This document shows positions 49,922 through 61,116 of a DNA stretch of 64,000 nucleotides, piece by piece. The stretch is from the NCBI GenBank assembly GCA_029948255.1, contig JALIZF010001495.1, positions 248,001 through 312,000 of the forward strand, given 5' to 3'. Made by a program: the position numbers and the translations under genes. How positions within the stretch are numbered: the stretch's first letter is position 1; each line of letters starts with the position of its first letter. A model generated the notes under the pieces. It was not told the DNA's origin, did not search any database, and saw nothing but the letters and a program-made list of their open reading frames with translations. The stretch comes from Telmatactis stephensoni (Eukaryota; Cnidaria; Anthozoa; Actiniaria; Isophelliidae).

Positions 49922-50488
49922 CTGGTGCGTCTCCACAGTAACGAAGTGAACAATATGGTGTTTTAACCAGTTCGTAGACGTAGAAACCACCACAGTTGCG
50001 GACACGAATGTAGTTACTCCATAGACAGCAGTTGTTGTCCCAGTGGTAACATACTTTGCGAGTGACTATCCCTTGGGCTTGAGTAGGATGAGAGCCTTGC
50101 ATCCATCCTGCAGCGTGGGTTCCACAATGATTCTTGGCTACACACTTGGTTGGCATAGCGGATCCTGCCTGACCGCTGAAGCGATACCAGCCTTTGGTGA
50201 GATCCCTCTGATCGCACTTCAGCACGTTGCCTCTAGGAACACTCATCGATCGATCACGTGTATTCAATGTGTTGTAGTGTTTGCATTCTAATGACAGTGA
50301 CAAACAAACAAAACTGATAACTCCATAATGAAAATCCTTCTCAAAATCAAACATTAGACAAATGAAATAGATATAGCCAAAAATTAGAGAGGCCAATAAG
50401 AGGAGCCAAAACATCACAAGGTTTGGGACTTACCATTAGCAACTGCATGAGAAAGTTGAAACACCATGCAAAAAAAGAAGAATGACAT
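49922..50488 (-). CDS. second D8C unit: signal-peptide exon plus D8C exon, no lectin exons of its own
   Basis: Exons: 50488-50434 (55 nt) and 50287-49922 (366 nt). The D8C protein is almost identical to that of 45158-44790, with about three substitutions (for example RFS for RFN, HWD for HWE, CCL for CCH) and one residue missing. The signal exon differs by two compensating indels: one T fewer in the T run and four bases more later. The middle of the signal peptide is therefore read in another frame while remaining hydrophobic, and the exit phase is kept. The donor at 49921 is intact, yet no lectin exon lies before the next D8C unit. It is either an incomplete duplicate or an alternative start spliced to 45158 or 43024. 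Splicing to 43024 gives again 278 aa. Confidence 0.7.
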
Positions 50489-51284
50489 GTAACTATAGAT
50501 TCTAATACTTTAGTGTGTCGGGCACTACTATACTCTAATTCCTTTGGTTTCTATTATATTCTCTATTATTTCGCATGTATAAACTTTGAATTACGATAAC
50601 ATAATAAAAGCATATCAATCAAATCACGACACATTTTTGAAAGCAAACACCTCCTGAGTGTCAAATAATCATTGTTTACTTTGAACAATCAAAGTCCATT
50701 GAGAAAGAGAGTTCTCTTTCTCCGCGAGTCCTGGAGCGGCAAGAAAGAGAGTCTGGGACTGGACTACACAGAAACGTGCCCAAAAACATTTACGATACCT
50801 ATTAAACTCAACTGTTAAGATACCCTCAACACCATCAATGAAGTTGTATTTTTAATTAAATCGAAAAAGGGGTAAGTACTGTGATAAAGAAAAAAGAAAA
50901 CAAAACAAAACAAAACAGGGGGTCACTGTATTAATTAAAGAGTTAAAAACACACCGAAAACGAACAGCAAATATTACGCATGTTAGCGATTTTCTCGCCG
51001 GCTTTTTAATTTTCGATGGATAAGATTAACTAAATTTAAAAGTCCGAGGTTAAATACGTACATTACATAGGGTACAAGTTTTTTTGATTAAGATTTTTCC
51101 GATATTTGGATTATATGACAAAATATTATTTTTCTCTACTAAAGTTAGAGTTTCTACGTTTTCAATCGCTCACTTACTAGTGCCGAGACTCCCCACGGAA
51201 ATATATCAATGCTCTCTAATAAAAATGCGCGCGCTCGAATGCGCACAGGAAATGCGCAGTGGCAAGGGTCCGGAACTACCTTAA

Positions 51285-52089
51285 GGTAATTCCGTAGTTT
51301 TACATTGCGCACGCTCTACTGCGCACGATTCTACCGTGCGTGAGCTCGCACACACGGAAAAATTTCACGTTTTCAAGATGGCGGCCATTTAGATGAAAAA
51401 CACCATTTTTGAAATGTAAAATGCTCAAAATTACGACAAATAACTCTGAAAACATCAAAAGAAGACTAAAAACACTAAAACAGGACATTTTGGGAAACAA
51501 CTGAAAGAGATATCGGCTTTTTCAATACTTTTTCGTCTAAACTCGCCTTAGCCCTCCCTCTGTCAAAGCCTATTTCGAGGCTTTAGCGAGCTAGCTGCAG
51601 CGCAAATTAAAAACGAACACGGTGACCTATTGTTTTTATATCAAATCAACAAGAGCAAGGTAACCTATCAGATATTTTAATTTAAACAAAAATCTACGTT
51701 CCGTTTCGAGATATTCTCAAATACTTACCGAAGAAAGCTGTTTTCAAGCTAATATCAGGGTATGTACTGGTGCCGAAATATCTCTAATTTTTTACGACAT
51801 TGAAATTTTCTCGCAAATTTTTGAGGTTTTACTTTATGTTCGATGTGTAAAAGATAGAATGACTTCAATGCTTACAATGACTTGATGTAAATGGTGAGTG
51901 CCATTTGTTCGATTTTCCATTTTCGAGGCGCACGGCCTCAAAAATGCTTGAAATTACCGCCATCTAGCGTAAAAACAAACACGGTGACCCCTCTTTTTTA
52001 TTTGATTTTTGGAATAAGTAAACTTAGTTAATAACTGTGCGAAATTGTCATTAAAAATCTATGTTCGGTTTTATTTCTGCGGAATTACC
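51285..52089. mobile_element. 805-bp piggyBac-like MITE (TTAA)
   Basis: Ends 'ggtaattccgtag' and the inverted 'ctgcggaattacc' are flanked by TTAA (51281-51284 and 52090-52093). The outer region has 'gcgcac' repeats and a 'caagatggcggccat' word. Its edge lies 75 bp past the last cbEGF donor of the second PAN-EGF gene; that gene's read-through frame stops in the TTAA duplication itself. Confidence 0.8.
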
Positions 52090-52163
52090 TTAAGTTTCCA
52101 GGTTGTACGTTTGAACGTATGAAAGAATGGCGTATTTATTTTTCGCATTATCATAATATGTAC

Positions 52164-55100
52164 CTGCGCATGTGCGTCCATCACCATGGTAACCAGACTT
52201 ACACTGGCATGCATACGAGCCCACGATGTTTATACAGCGTGCATTAGCATGACACTTATGGGCACCAGACGTACATTCGTTGATATCTATCGATGATAAA
52301 ACGACTATTGTTAATGTAATGCTGTACAGGCTTTCAATCTTGAAGATTGATAAGCAAGCCAGCTGTAAAAAGGTGTGTACTCTAAGATCTAAACGAGTAT
52401 ATATAGCTTTAAAATAAACTGCTATTGAGTCATTCGTACCTGCGCACGTACGTCCATCACCATGGTAACCAGACTTACACTGACATGTATACGAGCCCAC
52501 GATGTTGGTACAGCGTGCATTAGCATGACATTTATGGGCACTAGTCGTACATTCGTTGATATCTATCGATGATAAAACGACTATTGTCAACATGTTGTTG
52601 TAGTAGTTTTTATTACCAAAGTAATCTCTCAAACTCGCAGAATAGTAAATAAAGACAAGTGGCTGTGCTCCGATTATGCAACACCAAGAGAAAATGAGGT
52701 AAGAGAACGAATCTCCGTGACCCATCATATGCTCCGTTTGATGCTATTTTTAGAACCTCGACACCATGACCGCGCGGATGTTCGACTTAACCAAGACCAT
52801 TTTCAATTGTTTTTAATACTCCATTTGTTCTTTTCCAAATACATATCATTGTTCAAATACTTACTATGCGGGATTCCTTCGCTTACCCCATTTTCTCTTG
52901 GCAACACAAATCTGTATAGTTGTAGAATAAGAGGACTTATTGATAACATCAGTTTCCTTGCGGTACGTAAACGATTCTATTTAGAGAAATACCGCTTACT
53001 ACAATAATATTATTATGAATACCTGCACATGTGCGTCCATCACCATGGTAGCCAGGTTTACATTGACACGTATACGAGCCCACGATGTTTGTACAGCGTG
53101 CATTAGCATGACACTTATGGGCACCAGACGTACATTCGTTGATATCTATTGACGATAAAACGAATATTGGCAATGTGATGGTGTACTAAACAAAGTTACT
53201 CCGCCAAGTAATCTTCCAATCTTGAAGAACGGTAAATAAATGTATAAATATACTGTAAGAGTTACGGCGACAGTCTTTTTAGCTATGAAATAATCTGTTA
53301 CACTGTCATTCGTACCTGCGCATGTGCGTCCATCACCATGGTAACCAGGTTTACATTTGCATGTATACGAGCCAACAGTGTTTGTACAGCGTGCATTTTT
53401 ATGACACTTGTTGGTACCAGATTTACATTCATTGAGATCTATTATAACAATAAAACGATTATTGTCAAGGTAATGCTGCAATCAAATGCAGTGTTTTGTA
53501 TGGTACATACATTTTAAAAAGGTTGTCGGACGATCGAGAGGCCTAAAGTATATGCAAAAGACCGAAAAGAAGTATGGGGAAATTCAATACTTCAATCAAT
53601 ACTCACTTTTTGGCTTTCGCCTTAATTTTTATATTAGCAAATAAAGTTTAACAACCACAAAACACTTGATTTCTGTTTCGAAATTCGAGTTATCTCTACT
53701 TGGCAACCAAATCATTATATCCTCACCTTTTTCACAGTGATTTCCTTTGAATCCCTTTCTACATTTACATCGATAATCTTGTCTGTTGTCTTGGAAGATA
53801 CATTTACCATCGTTACGACAAGGTTTCTCTTGACAAGGGTTCTGAAGGTGGAGCACAGTGTAGTCAGCTCGTTTTTGAATCAATAAAATTTACTCTAAAT
53901 CCTCTAAAGCAAGTTTTTTGTTGTTGTTGCATGTTGTTTAGCAAACTAAATAATGGTAAGTCAAAAACTGATTCCCACTGCAAAGTTTATTCGACTTATT
54001 CCCATTGCAAAACTGCTCTCCACCGCACAACTGATCCCCGACACAAAATTAACCGATCCCCACTGCAAAACTGACCCCATGCCAAGTCACCACAATACCG
54101 ATAGAGTCATTTCCGTATGAGTGGGAACACCGTACGGTTGCGATACGATACGGTTACAGTAGGAATTTCGAATGTTTTTATAGAAACTATGATACTGGTA
54201 CAGTTACGATACGGTACGGTAAGTTTCCCACTCATACGAAAACGGCTCTAAACAAAGACAAACAGGATTCTCATAAAGTTTAGAGCAGATAGCAAGGATG
54301 TAAAATTCAGTGTGCGGTTTGAGCCGTTGGGAAGTTATGGTATAAATGAACGGTGCAGAGCGTAACGGTTATAACATAATGGCTCAATACGTAATTAAAG
54401 GAAAGAAATAAAAAAGGGAAAATAAAAGAACAAGAAAGGCCGAAGGGTATTTATACCCTCTGTGCGGAATAAAAGCTTTTCCCGTAAATTTGTTGTAAAT
54501 TTTGATGAGCTAGTTTTTGTCCAGCTCATGCAGCTGTGTGGAGACTGAACGGTTTTAGCCAGTGGGAAGTAATGGTTTTGCGTCGACTTGAAGATCAAGT
54601 GTCACCGTTAGACCTGGACTCAGTTGTTTGAAAGTGGATTAGTGGGTTGAAATCGATGTTCTTTTTAAGATTTAACTGATCCTGTGTTAGCACTAATCAG
54701 TCGTTTTTCGAAGTGTGGGCCCTGTATTTCAAAGAACTTGATAATTGGCATTTCAGACAAGGACATGTAAACAAATACAGGTCTTCATATATAGACTATT
54801 CTTAAAAAGTTAAACAAAAAGCGATTTTGCATCATTAGTAGGAATAAAGATATATTACAATGACAACCAACAGTTGTATCATGCAGTTAATTAAGAAATG
54901 GGAATGAGTGCAAATTGAAGAAATTAAATCCTGAGTGAACCATAGATTTTACATTATTCTTTCTTGACTAGATTCTAAATAGAGGTCAATTTTTTTATCC
55001 AAAGACTTGAAAAGCGGACCACCATCCAGTGAGAATAGTTGGCCGCGCCGGCTCGGCTTCACAGAGGTGGCTACAAAACAAAGGTCTCATTTACAGAGTT

Positions 55101-57904
55101 TGTGTGAGCAAATATTTTGGACTTTGAAACCAGACAAAAGCCGGAAAACGTATTTTGCAAATTAATGGAGCATGTTAAGGAGGTCTTGATTGCCTCTATA
55201 ATAATACTCAATACTTCAACTACCACGTTAACACATTTAATTGGTGCATGCTATAAGCAATCAATTTGACACAAACATAAAAGAGATGCTTCGAAAAAAT
55301 TTTCTGTGAATAACATGTAACAGGTACAATGTAAATACGCAGCAGTGGCTAAAAACTGCAGCACGGTTTGGACCGAGGTTGCTTTTTTCTAAATTTCCAA
55401 CGATTTGGCTCTCAAAAAATGACCGGAACTTGTGTAAACTGATTATTTTTCCGCGCAATTTCAGAAAAATCCCAACGTTGTACAATTTTATTTAATGAGT
55501 AGACTATAGACGAGAACGAGACCAGAAAGGTCTCTAAAATCATCATGGCATCAAATGAGTCTAACTATATCTTGTAAAATCAAAAAAAAGGTATTTCAAA
55601 AGGAAGAGGAGCACATCGTTTTTGATAGCAATAGAAGTGTCGCCACCCTTATTTTCTGGTAGCCTTAAGGTGGCTCGACTGGGTTTTGTTTCAGGCGCAC
55701 CTCCGCTGTTTGATCGCAAAATGCGTCGCGGTAAATAACCTAATTTCAAAAAAAGAAAAAAAGAAAAAAATTCCATCCAATTCCATCATTTTGATCGGAG
55801 TTGTCAATAATTTATAGTGGCGGCTTTTTATTTATTTTTTTTTGGGGGGGGGGGGGGGGGGAAACTAGAGTTTTGTACAAAACCGCATTTATTGTTTCAT
55901 AAAATCTAGATCAAGTTCTGCACTCTTACTCAGCTTCAACGATTTCTATGGAAGCGTTTTCGAATATATAAAACGCGCTTAAAGTTTTACGCATCAAAAA
56001 TTTAAAGTAAACAATTCCAAGCATTCAGTTTACTTGGCCGGAAACCTTTCTTTTAGGACTTGAATAAAACTTTTTTGAGCTCATTTCGATATGCCGAAAA
56101 ATAAAACCGAAATCAGGTTGTCCATGTGGCAAATCTTTTTGAGAATTTGAATTAAAAAATTGATTTTGCTACAAGTTTGCTAATTCAAACGAGGCAATAG
56201 GTAAGGCTATATGCGTTTTTTCGGCTGTCATGGTTTTAGGACCTAAATATTTGCCACTTGTTCTAAGCTAATCTGGCGGCTCTTCTAACATTGTCACTCG
56301 AAAAATTAGGAACAGTCATGTTGTAAAATTTTATGTTCCAATTCTTTTTTTGTTAAAGCTTGCAATCATTGCAACCACTGTGGTCATTTAATTGATAAGC
56401 AAAACTATTTTTTACTAGAAGTTTCTTTCCAGCGGGCCAACTTTCGTTTCGCACAAATTTCTTCCGACTGAAAGAATAAAAAAACTGAAAACCGAAATGG
56501 TCGAGGTTGAGGCCTATAGACTAGGCGCATTTTCGAAAAATCAGACACCTGGAGGCATTTTGGGGTAGCCTGGTAACATAACTATTCTATAAACTGATTT
56601 TTCATGCTGAATGCGAATATGACTGTTACCAAGACGTATTCTGCAATCTTATACGTGTAAATGAATGACCATAGCTGGAAAGAGCATATCAAAATCAGTA
56701 AAACTGTGAATTAAGTTTGAAGGATATAAGTTGAAAAATCAAGGAGAAACGATTTTTCAAAAATCGAAATTTGTTTGTATCTCTTGCATAACTGTAAGTG
56801 TTTTCATACAAAATCTTGTTTTTTGAAAATTCGTATCTCCTTGATTTTTCAACTTATATCCGACTTCAAACTTCACAGTTTTACTGATTTTGATGTGCTC
56901 GCGCTCTTTAATTCAGCTATGGTCACTGTTTTTAAGTTTGGGAACTTTTGAAATTACATGAAAAAGCCGTTAGTATGAAATGACTGTAGCAATTCACAAA
57001 ATACGTCATTTACTCTTATAATATTGCAGAATACGTCTTGGTAACAGACATATTCGGATTCAGCATGGCAAATTAGTTTAAAATAGTTATGTTACCAGCC
57101 TCTACCCCAAAATGCCTTCTGCACTTTTTGCGATCGACTTTTTCAGTTCTGCGCCTTCAGTGTCTACTATCTTTTTGATAATTTGAGTTAAGAGATATTG
57201 CCACAAGTTTGCTATACAAGACAGGAGGTAAGACTATATGCATTTTCCTTTCATCATGGTTTTAGGACTGAAATTACTCGATTTGTTAATGCTAAGCTAA
57301 TCTGGTCATCCTCTTCTAAAATTGTCACTCGAAAATTTTGGAACAGTTGTGCTGTAAAAACCGATACTTTACTTCAAGTTTCACTACCAATTCAATATTT
57401 TTAAATTAAAACTTGCAATGTGGTCATTTAATCAATTAGCAGACTTTCATTGTATTAAAGTGAATTTTATGCTACCAGGGAATTAAGAGCGTCATTTGAA
57501 GTGCCTGAAGTGCCCAGGGAATTAAGTGCGTCAAGTGAATTTGCCTGAGTTTAGTTTTATTGGTCACCCACCTTGACACTGTAGTGGTTGTAGTTCTTGT
57601 CTGGTGTCATACTGTTGTTAAACTGATCTTTAGATAGAAGCTCACACACATGGAGACCGTTACTTTGGGGTGTGGTTTGAAGGTTAACTGAACGACACCA
57701 ATGAACAGCAGTGCACTCGAATACACATTCCATTCTACCTTCAACTAGGGTGGACTTTTGCTTGGCTCCTTGTGGAAGAGTTAGTTTTTGTGCAGGATAA
57801 AAGTCAAAAATGAGTCCTACATCACGGTTAACATAGGAAGTACACGTACTGTGATGTAGTCCTAACAACAGAACAAGTACCAGCATTGTAACACAACAAC
57901 TCAT
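52164..57904 (-). CDS. second PAN-EGF-4x cbEGF gene, terminal exon not found
   Basis: Exons in order: 57904-57572, 53841-53727, 53438-53316, 53145-53023, 52562-52440, 52286-52164; all GT-AG, 940 nt, phase 1 at the end. It is a close paralogue of the gene at 27329-35906. The PAN exon differs by only a few residues (LH for FY before VCELL, ML for IM in the signal peptide), and the EGF exon and first cbEGF (D-L-N-E-C-K-S-G-T-N) match the same positions. It has four cbEGFs instead of six; the last has Ala for Thr in GSYACQC. No glycine-rich exon follows. The last donor is intact and would be in frame with the D8C exon at 50287 or 45158, giving PAN-EGF-cbEGF4-D8C(2)-lectin of 696 aa if all exons to 41634 are used. 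Otherwise read-through stops at about 52090. The 5' half is firm; the 3' end is open. Confidence 0.75.
54114..54248. mobile_element. 135-bp foldback MITE, family E, copy 2
   Basis: Ends 'gagtcatttccgtatgagtg' and the inverted 'cactcatacgaaaacggctc' are flanked by TA (54112-54113 and 54249-54250). The interior 'acgatacggtacggtaag' matches the reverse complement of 10631-10777. It lies in intron 1 of the second PAN-EGF gene. Confidence 0.75.
56567..57112. repeat. imperfect inverted repeat inside a larger direct repeat
   Basis: The left part ('agcctggtaacataactatt', then 'cttggaaag'-like text and 'aaaatcagtaaaactgtgaa') is mirrored by the right part ('ttcacagttttactgatttt', then 'atagttatgttaccagcct'). 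Outside it, 56210-56345 and 57238-57360 are direct repeats ('tgtcactcgaaaa', 'gctaagctaatctgg'). No gene is seen in this part of intron 1. Confidence 0.55.
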
Positions 57905-58394
57905 CTTGGACAAGAGTTCTCAGTACTTTAGAATGAAAACCTCTGAAGGGCTTTTCAGGTTAGAAACTGCTCAACAACGTATTATCGATTGATTAATAAT
58001 TGATGATCACAAGTAAAAGTATCAAATGATCGATAAGGAAGTACCTATCACTTCGAAAAACAAATGTCAAAATGGAATGTCAATTGAACAAAAATATCAC
58101 TTAGCTTCAATACGTTCTATTTTCGTTTTGAAGAAACTGATACTTGATACCAGTGATTGAAATTTAAAAATGTTCTACGGCAAAGGTAACTAGAAGCAAA
58201 ACAGGAAGTAGTATTGGTGGAAACGTTTCGTTTTCGTTTAGCGAGATCTAGAAGTTAATTTTTTTCTGGATTTTATTAGACGGCTCTTCTATTTTGTTCT
58301 TGTCTCATGAAGTAAAATCGTACAAAGCCTGAGAGTTGCATCTCAGATGTGTCAAGATAAGATGCGTCATATTTTTCGCTTGTACAAGGGGCTG

Positions 58395-58500
58395 TAAGGC
58401 GAGTGTCCATGCTAACCGGGATAACTCTTTGTTTTCTTTTAATATTACAGGGGACACAAAACAAAAGAGTTATCCTAGCTACCAAGGACAATTCGCCTTC
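58395..58500. mobile_element. family C hairpin, copy 2
   Basis: The left 'gggataactctttgttttc' and the right 'acaaaagagttatcctagct' arms are inverted, and the outer ends pair through 'aaggcga' and 'tcgcctt'. It resembles 12697-12811 and 59092-59277. Confidence 0.55.
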
Positions 58501-59091
58501 TTATAAACAGCTCTTAAAGATGGCCCTGTCATATCAAACCTTATAGGGATTTGAAAATATAAGCTCTGCATCTGCATGCTATTTTATTTTGTTTACACAT
58601 GATTTCTATTTTTGGGGGGAGGGTGTGGTGTACACAGGTGCATATATATTCGTGCTGGTTTCTACACCTCTGTATTTCTCATTCAAAACCATTATTTTGT
58701 TCTAATTAATGCTACTGTTCGTTCTGTATATCTCTTTCTGTTGGTGATCTTATGAAATAGTTTGTTCATGGGTTAAATATTCTACACATAACTGACTCAC
58801 AGTTCATTTGAATTCACAAGTGTCAAATTATAAGGAAGTATATGCTTCAATAAACAATAAAATGCCAAATAGTGTCATTCGAATCCCTTCATTACAACTC
58901 CTCGTCGTTCTATTTTTATCATGATAAAGAAGCATGCATCAGTTGATACTTGATATCAGTATTGTAATAAAAATTAAAGTTTCCACAAAGATACTAAGCA
59001 AATAAGGATATCGCGATGGCGACCTTTTCTCTGTAGATTTTGTTGCAAATATATATTCAACAGCTTCATGTGTATTTTAGCTTCTGAGGGC

Positions 59092-59277
59092 GCGTTCACA
59101 TGAGAGAGGGGTGCCCCTATGTAGTAGGGATAACTCTTTTGTTTTGTGTCCCCCAGGGAAAAGAAAACAAAAAAATATAATAAATATTTTGTTTTCTTTC
59201 TCCTGCAGGGGGACACAAAACAAAAGAGTTATCACTGCTTTACCAGGGACAACTCGCCTTCATGTGAACAGGTCCTT
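59092..59277. mobile_element. family C hairpin, copy 3 (longest)
   Basis: The outer ends 'gcgttcacatgagagagggg' and 'cttcatgtgaacaggtcc' are inverted. The inner arms 'ataactcttttgttttgtgt' and 'acacaaaacaaaagagttat' form a long perfect stem around an AT-rich loop. Two ORFs across it are artefacts of the stem. Confidence 0.65.
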
Positions 59278-59913
59278 ACGTCATATGTTCAAACAGTTGG
59301 CTCATTTTTAGTCCTTATAGGATGCTCATTTTTAGTCCTTATAGGATTACATAATTTCACTAAACGTACTTTTCCTACATTTTGTTGTAACTATATGAAT
59401 TAGGGTACTAGTCTGACAGCAAGGTACTGATTGTCGCACATATATAAGAACGAACTCAACCAAACCTAAATCCTCTTCAATCTCTCATCCGTTGGCAGCG
59501 ACGAGAACGCTACGCAACCGACATATGCCATTGATCCCAAGTTCCCCTTGTCAAATATTAAGCTTGGATTGTACTGTAGCTTGTAGGGCCGGCTCTATAG
59601 AAAAAGGAGGGGAGGGGGAAGTGGAGGCTAGATGGCTTATTCATCCAGTACTTAGTCAAAACAACAACAACAACAACACACAGAAAAGGCGGCTACAGTG
59701 TTCCGGCTAACAACTGCTCTAGATTGTTCTATCATTCTTCGCCATTCCCTATTGCTCTTGAAATATGTTGGGCAAAAGAGCGACTTCTGCTTCAATAGAT
59801 CTAGACCTAATAATAAATCGCCTCACAATGTTTTCGCAATTCAACTTCACAGAGTTGGCACGTAATTTGATGTGAATGCCTTCATTTCAACGTAAAAATC
59901 AATCACAATGATT

Positions 59914-60400
59914 GTGCAAAGAGACCATCTGAAGGGAGAAGGGAGCAAACAAATGCTAAGATAGAGGTCACCAAACTAGCACTAAAGTGACAGCTAATAA
60001 AAATGCTAAACAACGGTCGATGTGCTAGGTTTAACACGCTCAGCAAAGTGGCACCAAAAGAAATTGGGGTTTTTAGCAGGAAGCCGAACAAAGTCAGAAA
60101 TATTGGGAGCTTGGATGCGTAACTTGATACAAATGATACCGCCTTCATCTGAACAGCATTAGTGCAAAAAGACAATCTGCAAGGAGAAAAAATTAAAATG
60201 AAAAGTGGAACAAGAGTGACGACTGAGAAAAACGCTAAAACTCGACTAGATGTTACGGTTAACACGGCAATTTTTAGACATTTATGGCGAGTTCTTACGT
60301 CGTATTTGACGCGTAATGTGATATACGAATCGCCTTCATCTCATGATCAACGTAACATTTGTGCAAAAAGACAATCTCAAGGAGAAAAAAATCTCAAGCA
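59914..60400 (+). repeat. degenerate tandem repeat, three units of ~200-250 bp
   Basis: Units begin at 59914, 60162 and 60361 with 'gtgcaaaaagacaatctgca'-like sequence followed by 'aggagaaaa'. Each is preceded by 'gccttcatctcaac'-like sequence. Spacings are 248 and 199 bp. It could be a decayed satellite or subterminal repeats of an element whose pogo-like tip is near 60422. Confidence 0.5.
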
Positions 60401-60866
60401 GTAAAAGTAACCAAAGTACAGTACAGTCGAACCTACCAAACCGACATTCCCCGTAAGGGACAGCAATCTTTGGTTCCTTCTTCTAACAAACTCTACATTT
60501 TTAACCCCAATAAGCGCGGCACCTCTCGTCAGCGGAAACCGACGATTCTGGTTTTGAGGGTGTCCATTTACTGAAGCTAGCTTCAACTGTCGCACAAAAG
60601 TCAAAACTGCCGATAAAAACGCTCAAAAGCGAGGTGCTAGGGGTTAACAGGGCATGTTCTAGTTCCCTAAACTTGTTATTTTGCTGGAAGTTTCCTCTAT
60701 TTTTAGTAGACCCTTAGTAGTCTAACTTCGCCAAGACTTTCAAACAATAGAATTTGATTTTTGACGTGCGCGAGAACGGGGCCGTCTGCTTTCGGTTTTT
60801 GAATTCTATTGTTCCTTGTTTAAGAGCCTTGCGTGTGCGATGGCGAAATTTCTAAAAATAGCCTTA

Positions 60867-61116
60867 AGGCCCGGACAGACGGTGGAACATTTCTTGAAAC
60901 ATTTGCTGAAACATCGCGCGCAACACAATGCTGCAGCATGCGTTGCGCGCACCAGTCGCAGAAGTAGGATCGAGCGAGTTCTACTTCTGCAACTGTCCAG
61001 AATTGCTGCGGGCAACATTGCACGAGATGTTTCAGTGGTGGACACACGGTGCAACCGTGTTGCGCGCAGTGTTTCAGCAAACGTTTCGGGAAAAGTTGCA
61101 CCGTGTGTCCGGGCCT
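60867..61116. mobile_element. 250-bp Harbinger-like foldback MITE, GC-rich
   Basis: Ends 'aggcccggacagacggtg' and the inverted 'caccgtgtgtccgggcct' are flanked by TTA (60864-60866 and 61117-61119). The arms carry 'ttgctgaaacat', 'gttgcgcgc' and 'agttctacttctgcaactg' in inverted copies. The GC content contrasts with the surroundings. ORFs on both strands across it are stem artefacts. Confidence 0.75.

Noticed and set aside
52090..52728. A single 212-aa reading frame covering two cbEGF modules with the intron between
   Set aside because: The intron happens to stay open; both modules have clear acceptors and donors identical to the other cbEGF exons, and the linking sequence has no EGF features.
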